From: Verrucomicrobiia bacterium
Lineage (GTDB): Bacteria > Verrucomicrobiota > Verrucomicrobiia > Limisphaerales > JADLHS01
DNA: 64,000 nucleotides
Assembly: GCA_026125285.1 (NCBI GenBank)
Contig: JAHCLO010000036.1
Span: 1 to 64,000 of the forward strand
Direction: 5' to 3'
The position numbers and the translations under genes are program-made. Positions 26,440 to 34,123 of the stretch are shown piece after piece (position 1 is the first letter of the stretch; the number at the start of each line of letters is the position of its first letter). A model generated the notes under the pieces. That model was not told where the DNA came from. It was given only the letters and a program-made list of their open reading frames with translations, and searched no databases.

Positions 26440-26631
26440 TTATGTACACGTCGTCGCAATCCCAGTGCCGCGGGGAAGTTGATCGAGAGCGCGGCGATCA
26501 GGCCCAAGGCGAGTTTCTGGGTGGTCCGACCTAAACAAAGGAACAGCGATTGCGAGCCAACAACCGAGTCCGTAGGCGGTCGCAACGGCCGCGTATGCAA
26601 GCGCCAGGTATGGCAGTTTCTTTTTCATCAT
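26440..26631 (-). CDS. small hydrophobic protein, possibly frameshifted
   Basis: 63 aa (or 62 from the second ATG) after an AAAGGATC ribosome site. It has one TM (LPYLALAYAAVATAYGLGCW) and then an unconvincing tail. In the next frame, overlapping at the end of this TM, there is a second hydrophobic stretch (LALGLIAALSINFPAALGL); a single shift near 26541 would give a two-TM protein. It lies between A3 and A2. It could be a real short protein or a decayed one. Confidence 0.4.
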   Translation of the reverse strand: MMKKKLPYLALAYAAVATAYGLGCWLAIAVPLFRSDHPETRLGPDRRALDQLPRGTGIATTCT

Positions 26632-26655
26632 TGATCCTTTCTGTGGTTGGCTTTG

Positions 26656-27840
26656 TTATTCACGCTTTCTGAAATAGTGCCGAAACGCGATTGTCATGAA
26701 GGTCGCGGTCAGAAGAAAGAACGCGGACAAAACAATGATGCGATTCGTCGGATTCACGGGCGTATCGGCCGGCTTGTCGCTGGCAGGCGCGTTCCTTCTG
26801 GTTTTCCCATCTGGCAGCAACGTGTAAGCGGCCCGGTTGCTGTACACGTTCGTAAATTGCACCTGCGCCGTAAATCTAGCCGGACTAAAAAACTCTTCAC
26901 CCAGCGGTTGCTCTGCCAACTGAACCTCGATCAGTGTCCATTCAACCGCCGGACGCCAGCCAGCTTCAGTTGGGATGGATCGGATCATTCTGGAAGGGTA
27001 GCCCCGAAGCGACCCTGCGTCTGGGTAAACATATTGAATCAGGCTGAAGGGGGACTCCCCTTTCTTCATTCTGACGGTCAAAAGGTGCGGCATCCGGTTT
27101 GACAGTGTCAGTTCAGCGTGGATGGAACGACCACTTTCCGTGTTTGCGTTTAGTTCGTTTCCGTGCCAGACCGCACTGCCAGCCTTTACGCTGCCCAAGC
27201 CCATGCAAAAAAGTTCGTTCACGTAATTGTAATTGGCCTTGCTCCATGTTGCTGGAGGGTTGGCGGCATCAAATGCGGCTTGCTCAAACGTTTGCCGGAC
27301 TTGTGTGAGCCCCACCTGGTAGGAGTTCGACCCGACGCGTCCAGAGACAATCCGTGAACCGAGGTCTGGTTGCGACAGTGAATGGCCGAAGTCAACCCTT
27401 GAGTTTGTGTGCTGTGTTTGGCTCAGAAGAAAGTTCTCCCCCGACCTGGCACCTTCAAAAAAAGTCGGCGGGCTGGGCTGGTTGATGTCGAGCCCCCTGG
27501 CAGTCAGTTCTTTCATCACCTGGGCCGGCAACTGGCTGGACGTCAAACGTTGTTGCGATGCTCGGAAATACTTCACATCAGGCGGCGAAACAACCGCGCC
27601 CTTAAAGAACGTGACCAGATCTTCTGGCGCCTCCGCGCCGCGGCATTGGGGCGCCAGGCCCAGCAAGAGGAAGCCAATGAATGTAAAACATCCGACCAGA
27701 ATGTTGGCGTTGAGGGAATGGCGAAGTCCCACGATCCGGGAAAGCGGTTGGACTGCTGGATTTGACCGCGCCGTTCGGCGGGAAGCGCCAGTATTTGAAA
27801 CCCGTTCACGTTCCCCGGTCGCGCTCCCAAATCGGTGCAT
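26656..27840 (-). CDS. membrane-anchored A-family paralogue A3
   Basis: 394 aa from the ATG at 27840; the frame stays open to 28056, but that extension overlaps a repeat and looks non-coding. The export signal is at about residues 35-60 (LVGCFTFIGFLLLGLAPQCRG). A mid region FCMGLGSVKAGSAVWHGNEL and the GWRPAVEWTLIEV block are followed by a Pro-rich linker and a C-terminal TM (RIIVLSAFFLLTATFMTIAF) with a basic end. It is among the more divergent family members. Function unknown. Confidence 0.65.
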   Translation of the reverse strand: MHRFGSATGERERVSNTGASRRTARSNPAVQPLSRIVGLRHSLNANILVGCFTFIGFLLLGLAPQCRGAEAPEDLVTFFKGAVVSPPDVKYFRASQQRLTSSQLPAQVMKELTARGLDINQPSPPTFFEGARSGENFLLSQTQHTNSRVDFGHSLSQPDLGSRIVSGRVGSNSYQVGLTQVRQTFEQAAFDAANPPATWSKANYNYVNELFCMGLGSVKAGSAVWHGNELNANTESGRSIHAELTLSNRMPHLLTVRMKKGESPFSLIQYVYPDAGSLRGYPSRMIRSIPTEAGWRPAVEWTLIEVQLAEQPLGEEFFSPARFTAQVQFTNVYSNRAAYTLLPDGKTRRNAPASDKPADTPVNPTNRIIVLSAFFLLTATFMTIAFRHYFRKRE

Positions 27841-28055
27841 CCGTGACCCTGCAAACCACCGCGCGACGAGGAAGCAGAGTGCTTTTCTCGCGGCCCGCTG
27901 ACCAAAGCCTTGGCGTTGCGGACCAACGGCGCGTGAACCGCCGCTTCCACGTATGGCTCTCAAACCAACTTCTCGTTCTTGCTCGGGATCCGCCATAAGA
28001 TACCAATGGTCTCGGCCACGTTGAGCCGGATTGGCTTCCACCTCAAACCCAATCA

Positions 28056-28093
28056 CCTGCCATTTTTCGTCACTTCCGGCGGTGGCAAACCGG
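28056..28093 (-). repeat. short dispersed repeat, copy 2
   Basis: Minus strand reads GGAAGTGACGAAAAATGG followed by CAGG, preceded by CGGTTTGCCACCGCC. The same 5' extension (CGGTTCGCCAGCACC) occurs at copy 3. Its TGA supplies the stop of the peptidase-gene fragment at 28070. Confidence 0.65.
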
Positions 28094-28408
28094 CCCCGTG
28101 CCTGGCCGCACGCCCTCCCGCCAGGTATCCGTCAGCAACACATCCAGCAACTTGCGTTTCCCGTGGGCCATCTCCTGCACGTAGATGCCCCACGCATCAT
28201 TCGTCCGGTACTGGATGAATACCAACTTGGTGCCGGCATGGTTGGGAAGCGGGCGGCCCGCGAAGACCAGGATCGAGCCCAACTCTTCAACCATTTGACG
28301 CACCTGACCCCCGGAACGGTTGGCGGCCAAGTGATGGCACAAGAACGCCAAACTTGGGGTGATGACGGCCAAAAGAATGCCGGGCCACGCAGAGCGCAGT
28401 TTATTCAC
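28070..28408 (-). pseudogene. truncated duplicate of the S9-like peptidase N-terminus
   Basis: 112 codons that match the first ~110 residues of the peptidase gene at 20156-21919 (PGILLAVITPSLAFLCHHL, then VEELGSILVFAGRPLPNHAG), after which the frame runs into the short dispersed repeat and stops. At the DNA level 28110-28306 and 21624-21820 differ at about 6 of 197 positions by my reading. The catalytic domain is absent, so the copy cannot be an active peptidase. It lies between A4 and A3, the place the peptidase might occupy in a complete module. Confidence 0.85.
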
Positions 28409-28418
28409 AGCCGCAGTT

Positions 28419-29507
28419 TCATACGTTGGTTCCGGTTGGTTTTGTTGACGGATGTTGTTTCTTGGTAATGGCGCGACACCAGAGCGCCAAAGGCAGGATG
28501 CAGGCGATGCATAGAAGAACCAGGGGCAAAAGGCGGTTCGCCGACTTTGAAACCCCCGTCGCTTTCATTTTGGCATCAAGGGCTTTCATTTTCTGCAGCT
28601 TCTCTGCGCTGAGATCCAGGCGGCGATCACGGGTGGTATAAGATAGTGACTGACCGGCATCATTTTGTTCACGCCGATCCACAACCACCGCAACCGAATT
28701 GGTCCACGATGGCGAGAAGACAGCTTCCGCCAGCGGCTCATAATGAATTGACTCATTCTCTACAACGAACATGGTCCCGATCTGGTAGGCAAAACCGCTT
28801 GGCTGACTAACGTCAGGAATTCCCCCCACATAGGACAACTCAACACGCTTTGGGATTGAATCTCGCTCATCCAACTGCTCTTGGGAAAACAACAACTCCG
28901 CCTGCTTGAAGCCCTTGTTGAAGGGAGCCGGGTACTCCACTGCCCTGGATCGGCCATTTTCGTCCAGAATGTATTTGCGGCCACGGTTAAGGAATACGAT
29001 CGCATTGTTCGTCCTGAACATCAGGTGCGACTTGTTGGTTGAACCTCTGAACTTCGGGTCAAGCAGCCAGAAGGGTGGACATTCACCAGATGGACCAATC
29101 TCTGATAGAATCTGATCGCGGTTCAATGCGAGCCATACCGCGTGTGCCCCGTGGATGCTGGGAGGTACGAACCGATTGGTGAGGACTTCCACAAATGCGC
29201 TGCTGTTCGATTGGGTCGCGGTCGTCGGATACGTCCTGAGGGAAACCAACTCCTGCCCACCGGAAGGCAGCACCGAGTGCCAGACTCCGGAAGGAAATCT
29301 CCCGTCAGGCTCAAGAACATCCACGCGCCACAACGCGTTCTTCCGATGCCAGACGAAGTCACATTTGCTTTTCGTAGTCGCGTTGCCTTGCTTGTCAAAC
29401 CAGTAAGTCGTGACCTTGCCGTAGATACGATACTCCGAGGCAAAGCACTTCGGCGAGACAACGGTCAGCGTAGAAATCAGGACAAACGCATGGACGAACC
29501 GGCTCAC
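28419..29507 (-). CDS. membrane-anchored A-family paralogue A4
   Basis: 362 aa from a GTG at 29507 preceded by the strongest ribosome site in the array (GGAGGGG, 8 nt away). Signal peptide: FVLISTLTVVSPKCFA. Family features: EYRIYGKVTTYWFDKQGN after the signal, GAHAVWLALNRDQI in the middle, IPKRVELSYVGG later, and a C-terminal TM (LLPLVLLCIACILPLALWC) with a Lys-rich tail. It lies downstream of the AraC-type gene and 10 nt before the peptidase fragment. Confidence 0.75.
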   Translation of the reverse strand: MSRFVHAFVLISTLTVVSPKCFASEYRIYGKVTTYWFDKQGNATTKSKCDFVWHRKNALWRVDVLEPDGRFPSGVWHSVLPSGGQELVSLRTYPTTATQSNSSAFVEVLTNRFVPPSIHGAHAVWLALNRDQILSEIGPSGECPPFWLLDPKFRGSTNKSHLMFRTNNAIVFLNRGRKYILDENGRSRAVEYPAPFNKGFKQAELLFSQEQLDERDSIPKRVELSYVGGIPDVSQPSGFAYQIGTMFVVENESIHYEPLAEAVFSPSWTNSVAVVVDRREQNDAGQSLSYTTRDRRLDLSAEKLQKMKALDAKMKATGVSKSANRLLPLVLLCIACILPLALWCRAITKKQHPSTKPTGTNV

Positions 29508-29687
29508 AGGTCACCCCTCCCCAGCGTTCGCAACGCGCGTTTGCCGTTGCCGTTTCGATAGTCATCAATCAACTCGGTGCGCGGACAAGAACAACAGTTC
29601 TCGAAGCCAGTCCATCGCTGGTGTGGCAAGGTGCGAGTGCTTGTTGGCCGGGTGGTCATGATAGCTGTTTACCGTGCGCGACCTGGG

Positions 29688-30101
29688 CTATTGATCGCAT
29701 TCAATAAAGCACGCGGTCATCTGCTGTGCCAACTGAAGACACTTACCATTTTTCGTCACTTCCGGTGCTGGCGAACCGGTCTGGGGACTGACCGGTAGCC
29801 GATGGAACGACGGCGGCTGGCCGAAGTGCTTCTTGAACGCGCGCGCGAAATGGCTCGGGTCCGGGTAACCCGCATCGTAGCTGGCCGCCGAAACCGTTGC
29901 GCCGTTCTGCAAGCGGGTGCGCGCCTGCTCCAGCCGCAGCCGTATCATCCACTCTCGCGGACGGACCCCCAACGTTTCCCGGCAGCGCCGTTCCAGCGTC
30001 TTCACGGAGACACCGTACATTCCCGCCAACTCGGCCACCGACCACTGCGCTTGCGCTGCCAGTTCCGGCAACAGTTGAGTTAATTCCAATCCGCCATTCA
30101 T
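29688..30101 (-). CDS. AraC-family HTH protein, DNA-binding domain only
   Basis: 137 aa. Two helix-turn-helix units of the AraC type are clear: WSVAELAGMYGVSVKTLERR and the second with AASYDAGYPDPSHFARAFKK then HFGQPPS. There is no ligand-binding N-terminal domain, which is usual for SoxS/MarA-sized regulators. The last ~30 residues (from VSPQTGSPAPE on) are encoded by the short dispersed repeat and are probably a read-through tail. It is the only regulator in the A/S array and may control it. It follows the tiny CGG-ending ORF by 65 nt. Confidence 0.82.
   Translation of the reverse strand: MNGGLELTQLLPELAAQAQWSVAELAGMYGVSVKTLERRCRETLGVRPREWMIRLRLEQARTRLQNGATVSAASYDAGYPDPSHFARAFKKHFGQPPSFHRLPVSPQTGSPAPEVTKNGKCLQLAQQMTACFIECDQ
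29742..29779 (-). repeat. short dispersed repeat, copy 3 (end of the AraC-type gene)
   Basis: Minus strand CGGTTCGCCAGCACC then GGAAGTGACGAAAAATGG. Within the AraC frame it is translated as SPAPEVTKNG. Confidence 0.65.
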
Positions 30102-30166
30102 GACTCATGCGCCTTCGCTTCCGGCCCAGCACCTGCGGCTCATGATCCAATGGTGAGGCTTAATCC

Positions 30167-30304
30167 TCAGCCGCCGCAAAACGTCCCATTGTATTTCCGG
30201 TGCATGAGCGACTGATGCGGACCTCCAGCATATTCCCATGATTCGGAGTCGCAGTCGCAGTCTTCCTCGGAATCTCCATCGTTGGTGTAAACAGAGCATG
30301 TCAT
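30167..30304 (-). CDS. 45-aa Cys-rich mini-ORF ending in CGG (S-type remnant or peptide)
   Basis: Too short for most gene finders. Its ATG overlaps the A5 stop by 4 nt (ATGA), implying translational coupling. It begins MTCSVYTNDG, has DCDCDSESW in the middle, and ends NGTFCGG. There is no signal peptide. The CGG end and the Cys...Trp spacing match the C-termini of the S proteins encoded after the other A genes, and the position directly after an A gene is the same. It may be the C-terminal remnant of an S gene, or a small cytoplasmic peptide. Confidence 0.5.
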   Translation of the reverse strand: MTCSVYTNDGDSEEDCDCDSESWEYAGGPHQSLMHRKYNGTFCGG

Positions 30305-31500
30305 TCAACCCGCCGTTTCGCTAACCACTTCCAGAAAATGACTCCCACCGGTGGAACCAGAAGCAGCGCCAGCAACATCCAGCGGAACGTTGTGCGCGGA
30401 CTCGAGGTTTTAACCGCCGCCAGCGTCTGCAGGTAGAACTTGCTTCGCTTTACCTGTTCGACTGTTGGCAGGGCATTTGAATCATGCAGATAACCGACGG
30501 GTGATCCTTTCAACTCCTCCGCTGAAGCTCGATAATCAGTGACGAAGGTCCTGCCGGGTAACTCCGGATCCGACGGCGACGCGGAGAGTGTCTGGCAGTC
30601 AACCACAGTCCCGACCATAGTGCTCGATACGATTTCCTTCCCAGCCTCCGCTTCCGTCGCAGCATACCGGATGAGGCGGAATTCCAATGGCAACCTCAAT
30701 TGCGCGAAGTTCGTGGCCGTCGGCACTTCATAGCGGGCCGCAACTTGTCCCGCCCTTTTGGCAGATGAGGTGGTAATCTCCTCCAACCTGCCGCTGGGAT
30801 GAAGCTGCTTTCCCGACCAATGGTACTCGGCACTCGAAACCAAGTTTGGCGCTTCGTTAAACTCGTTCCACTTGGCGTGTCTGAAACGAACCTTCTGCGG
30901 TTGTCCATCATCCCAGATCTGGAGCAATGCGTTGCTGGTCCCATGAGCCTGATCGCCGGGGGAAGTAAACGCGAACCAGAGGAATGCAACATACGATTGG
31001 TCCACCCGCGGAAAATTGCCTTTCAGCGCAACCGCAACCGCGACATTGGAAGCATTGACTGTGGGTCGGGATGAAACTGCCGCCGAAACCGCGTTGGAGA
31101 CAACCGCTCGGGGCGGGGGTGGGTTGCTGAAGTAAACCTCGATCGCTTTGGATGCCTTCAGTTCGGCGCGCAGGCTCTGAAACGGCGATTCAGATTCGCT
31201 GGAGGCCGTCTCCAGAGCCGTCACCATCAAGATCACCCCCTCGCGGTGGGACGCTTCATAGAACCCAATCCCGCCGTTGCCTTCGATCACCGGTTCCGTG
31301 CGGATGCGCCAGTCCGCACCATGAACCTGGACATCGAACATCAGCACATTCTTGTGAGTTGGCTGGCCCGAAGTATCGAAACGGGTGTATGTCAAATAAC
31401 CCAAGACTGCATAACCCTCTGCGCCGACAGCCTTTTTCCACCATACCGCCAAGCAGAGCAATACAATCCCCAAGTTCTGTGGTCGGTGGCGTGGTCTCAT
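30301..31500 (-). CDS. membrane-anchored A-family paralogue A5
   Basis: 399 aa from the ATG at 31500, which places the signal (NLGIVLLCLAVWWKKAVGAE) at the N-terminus. Family features: YAVLGYLTYTRFDTSGQPTH, AFLWFAFTSPGDQ, RYEVPTATNFAQLRLPLEF and RTFVTDYRA, and a C-terminal TM (FRWMLLALLLVPPVGVIFWKW) with a KRR tail. These blocks are the clearest statement of the family pattern. It lies 85 nt after the S5 stop and overlaps a 45-aa mini-ORF. Confidence 0.75.
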   Translation of the reverse strand: MRPRHRPQNLGIVLLCLAVWWKKAVGAEGYAVLGYLTYTRFDTSGQPTHKNVLMFDVQVHGADWRIRTEPVIEGNGGIGFYEASHREGVILMVTALETASSESESPFQSLRAELKASKAIEVYFSNPPPPRAVVSNAVSAAVSSRPTVNASNVAVAVALKGNFPRVDQSYVAFLWFAFTSPGDQAHGTSNALLQIWDDGQPQKVRFRHAKWNEFNEAPNLVSSAEYHWSGKQLHPSGRLEEITTSSAKRAGQVAARYEVPTATNFAQLRLPLEFRLIRYAATEAEAGKEIVSSTMVGTVVDCQTLSASPSDPELPGRTFVTDYRASAEELKGSPVGYLHDSNALPTVEQVKRSKFYLQTLAAVKTSSPRTTFRWMLLALLLVPPVGVIFWKWLAKRRVE

Positions 31501-31585
31501 GGCAATGCGTTCATGACTGGAATCCTCACACTGAGGTGGACCCTGGCAGTCTCCCCCGGCAAAGCCGGGGGATTTCCCGATGCTT

Positions 31586-31981
31586 TTAACCCGTTGGCTG
31601 GGCACATGCACGAGTCGCTGTTTGTTGGCCGTACAACTGCGGATCGTTTGGTCCTGGACCATTCGGTGGAACTGAAGGGAGAGTGCAATTTGGTGGGTTA
31701 AAATCGCAGCCTGTACCGTTCACCGTGACGGCACGGTAGTTGATGGGATTTCCGACCCGGTAACACTCGAAGGCCGGATCGCCACCCCCCTTGCACGTTA
31801 CAGGCACGGCGGATCCCTGATCGTCCATGTAAAAAATTGTTTTGCAGGTTGGACAGTTAGGGTAAGCATCATTGCTGTCTGCGGTTTCGCCACAACCGAG
31901 GGCGTACACAAGGCATGCTCCTGAGGTAAACAAGATCAAGCCGAGGGTAAGTTTGCGGATTTCTGTTTTGATGGTTTTCAT
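31586..31981 (-). CDS. small secreted Cys-rich protein S5
   Basis: 131 aa. An N-terminal hydrophobic segment (LTLGLILFTSGACLVYALGC) is followed by a mature part with about nine Cys, including NCPTCKTIF, VTCKGGG, FECYRVG and NCTLPS, and a Pro/Gly-rich tail ending CAQPTG. No enzyme motif is seen. It lies between A6 (gap 52 nt) and A5 (gap 85 nt). Related in plan, though not clearly in sequence, to the S proteins at 22.3, 33.8 and 39.4 kb. Confidence 0.65.
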   Translation of the reverse strand: MKTIKTEIRKLTLGLILFTSGACLVYALGCGETADSNDAYPNCPTCKTIFYMDDQGSAVPVTCKGGGDPAFECYRVGNPINYRAVTVNGTGCDFNPPNCTLPSVPPNGPGPNDPQLYGQQTATRACAQPTG

Positions 31982-32033
31982 AGTTTTCTTGGTATTCGTG
32001 GTTGGTGTCGTAGGGATTCTGTAAGCACTTCGG

Positions 32034-33125
32034 TTACTTGATGCCCTGTCGCTTCGTCTTCAGGCTGATAGCGACAATAAACGCAGCGGTGCTGACGAAG
32101 AGAGTAAGCAAGACCGCGCGCCGGACGGTTCGCCGAGGTTCCATTGGCCCGCCAGCCGCCATGCGACTTGCCTTGAGTATTTCCAGAAGTTCAGCCTTGG
32201 CCAACCAACGGTTGGTCAAATACGAGAACCCCTCGGAACTGCCGCTCTCCAAAGGGATTCTTGCATCTGAGAACAGCGTAGGCGCCGGGACTTTTGGTAC
32301 GAATTCCGTAGTCTGGAGTTTGGCACTTGCTTTTGTCAGCCATCCTCTGTGCGATCGCCAACGCTGGAGACCCGCCATCGCGGAATCGCTGGCAGGTCTG
32401 AACTCATCAAGCTCGAAGTCGCTTGGCAGCGTGAACGTTCCAACGTTCGTGTAGTGCGTAACGCGGTATTCAGCTAACACGAATCCTCGGTCGAATGGCG
32501 GTTGCCGTTTCCGCCCGTACCGGTGATCAACCCCATCGTCAAAGAAAGTCATTAAAGTGGGCAGCCCCGGCCAGAGGTCTTGACGGACGATCTCCGTTGA
32601 CAGGGGTTTCAAGAACCGCGGCGATACATCCGAACGAAACACCGGAACGAGCTTCCCGTCCTTGGCGGTATCCAACAAACAGCCTGAACAATAAGCGAGC
32701 CATAAAACCGGACTTGCGGTGGCCCCTGACCGCAAGGGCATATTGCCCTCCATTATGGAGGCGTCCGCCTTGTTCGCACCGACCGGCTGTCCCGCCAGAG
32801 CTTGCTTCTCTGCCCAAGCTTCTCTCGAAATCAGTGAGTAGATTACATCCTCAACACAGGCAACCTCCTGATAACCAACCCGGGCATTTTGATACACTAT
32901 TCTGATGAACCAGTTGCAGTTCGATACCGCGATCAGAAACGAGTTGGTGATTGAGCTTTGGACGCCCGCGAGGTCTTCAACGCTGATGACTTGGCCCTCG
33001 ATTTCAAATTCCCCTGCGCGTACCGGCAGCAATAACAAAGCAGCGATGCGAATGGTGGTAATAACCACCAGCAATTTGGTCAGCGCGCAGCCTCGCAAAC
33101 TGGAAACTAGCCGCAGTGTGGTCAT
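32034..33125 (-). CDS. membrane-anchored A-family paralogue A6
   Basis: 363 aa from the ATG at 33125. Signal: LLVVITTIRIAALLLLPVRAG. Family features: FEIEGQVISVEDLAGVQ after the signal, PVLWLAYCSGCLLD in the middle (almost the same as EPLWLAYCSTWYF in A8), and LAEYRVTHYTNVGTFTLPSD followed by FELDEF. A C-terminal TM (RAVLLTLFVSTAAFIVAI) ends in a basic tail. It is 22 nt downstream of the MauE-type gene, so it is very probably co-transcribed with it. Confidence 0.75.
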   Translation of the reverse strand: MTTLRLVSSLRGCALTKLLVVITTIRIAALLLLPVRAGEFEIEGQVISVEDLAGVQSSITNSFLIAVSNCNWFIRIVYQNARVGYQEVACVEDVIYSLISREAWAEKQALAGQPVGANKADASIMEGNMPLRSGATASPVLWLAYCSGCLLDTAKDGKLVPVFRSDVSPRFLKPLSTEIVRQDLWPGLPTLMTFFDDGVDHRYGRKRQPPFDRGFVLAEYRVTHYTNVGTFTLPSDFELDEFRPASDSAMAGLQRWRSHRGWLTKASAKLQTTEFVPKVPAPTLFSDARIPLESGSSEGFSYLTNRWLAKAELLEILKASRMAAGGPMEPRRTVRRAVLLTLFVSTAAFIVAISLKTKRQGIK

Positions 33126-33147
33126 AGGTTCCGCTTCCAATACGGCT

Positions 33148-33663
33148 TCATGGTGCGAAGCCCTCACCTGACTGGCACCGCGCCCAGCCATTCTGCCAGC
33201 GCCAAATCACCAGCCCGTAACTGCCGATGAGCAGGTAGGCCAGCAGGACTTTCATGATGTTCTCCGCTGCCTGCGGCGAGAGGTGGAGGGCGTCCGTGAG
33301 ATTCCCCAGACACCCACACGGTCGCTTCCAGTCCATCCACCACAGGCCGACGCGATAAACCAGAAAGTTGGTGGCCAGCCACGCCACCAAGCCGAGCGCC
33401 AGCGTTTGCCGCTTGCTCAAGCAGCACACGAGCGCCACCGCAATCTCGGCCAGACCCACGGCCAAGAGCAATTGCCCAAACTTGATCCCAAGGATCGGAT
33501 CCACCGCCGCCAGGAACTTGGAAGTGCCGAGCGCGCTCCAGAGCTTGGCGGCCCCGGTGAGCATGAGGACCGCCCCGGAACTCGCTAGGAACCAACGCCT
33601 AACTCTTCCGTGGCCAAGGCCAGCACCAAAGGCCGCTGGTTTACTTGCTATCTCACCAGTCAT
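33148..33663 (-). CDS. MauE/DoxX-type redox-associated membrane protein (MauE-1)
   Basis: 171 aa from the ATG at 33663 with GAGGGAG just upstream. Four TM segments are visible (WFLASSGAVLMLTGAAKLW, LLLAVGLAEIAVALVCCL, LALGLVAWLATNFLVYRVG, MKVLLAYLLIGSYGLVIW). The loop KRPCGCLGNLTDAL carries the Cys-x-Cys pair expected of MauE-type proteins, which help form disulfides in exported Cys-rich subunits. Immediate neighbours are the Cys-rich S7 (17 nt upstream) and A6. It is the best functional clue to what the array does. Confidence 0.75.
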   Translation of the reverse strand: MTGEIASKPAAFGAGLGHGRVRRWFLASSGAVLMLTGAAKLWSALGTSKFLAAVDPILGIKFGQLLLAVGLAEIAVALVCCLSKRQTLALGLVAWLATNFLVYRVGLWWMDWKRPCGCLGNLTDALHLSPQAAENIMKVLLAYLLIGSYGLVIWRWQNGWARCQSGEGFAP

Positions 33664-33680
33664 CTCCCTCGCTCTTAAGC

Positions 33681-34058
33681 TTACCCCCCTGGGCACGGGT
33701 TGCCTGTGCAATTCCCATAATAGTAATCGTCAATAGCCCCCCATTCAGTAATGGCCCCCCCACAGCAAGTTCCAGTTGCTGTAACTGTCACCCAGCATGT
33801 CCCTGGTCGGAGGCTGATATTATCCGTCCCAAAAGCACTCGCGTACTCAGCATCCGGCAGAGGAACTCCTTCCGATGAACCCGTGCAAATTGCGGTACTC
33901 GGCGGGAAAAGACTGCAAACGATAAAATACCACGTTGTGCCTTCGCCGCAGATCGTGGTTCCCGTCATCCCGCAACAATTATTTGCCGCGCGGAGACCCA
34001 ATACTGCTCCGGCCATTACAAGAGCGACCAGACTACCGTTTATTATTAGTTTTTTCAT
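33681..34058 (-). CDS. small secreted Cys-rich protein S7
   Basis: 125 aa with a signal peptide (GSLVALVMAGAVLGLRAANN). The mature part has CC, C, C, C, C, CC and two more Cys: NNCCGMTGTTICGEG, FIVCSLF, ATGTCCGGAITEW, then YGNCTGNPCPGG at the end. The CxGxxxxW arrangement and the Cys-Pro-Gly-Gly terminus echo S1 (CDAGCIDWD) and the 39.2-kb ORF (CSSGQFDW). It follows A7 by 65 nt and precedes MauE-1 by 17 nt. Confidence 0.7.
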   Translation of the reverse strand: MKKLIINGSLVALVMAGAVLGLRAANNCCGMTGTTICGEGTTWYFIVCSLFPPSTAICTGSSEGVPLPDAEYASAFGTDNISLRPGTCWVTVTATGTCCGGAITEWGAIDDYYYGNCTGNPCPGG

Positions 34059-34123
34059 TTGTATTAGCTTGGTTGAGTTTTGTGGAGGTGTTTGGAGACA
34101 AATAGCAATTTACTGGAATGGTC

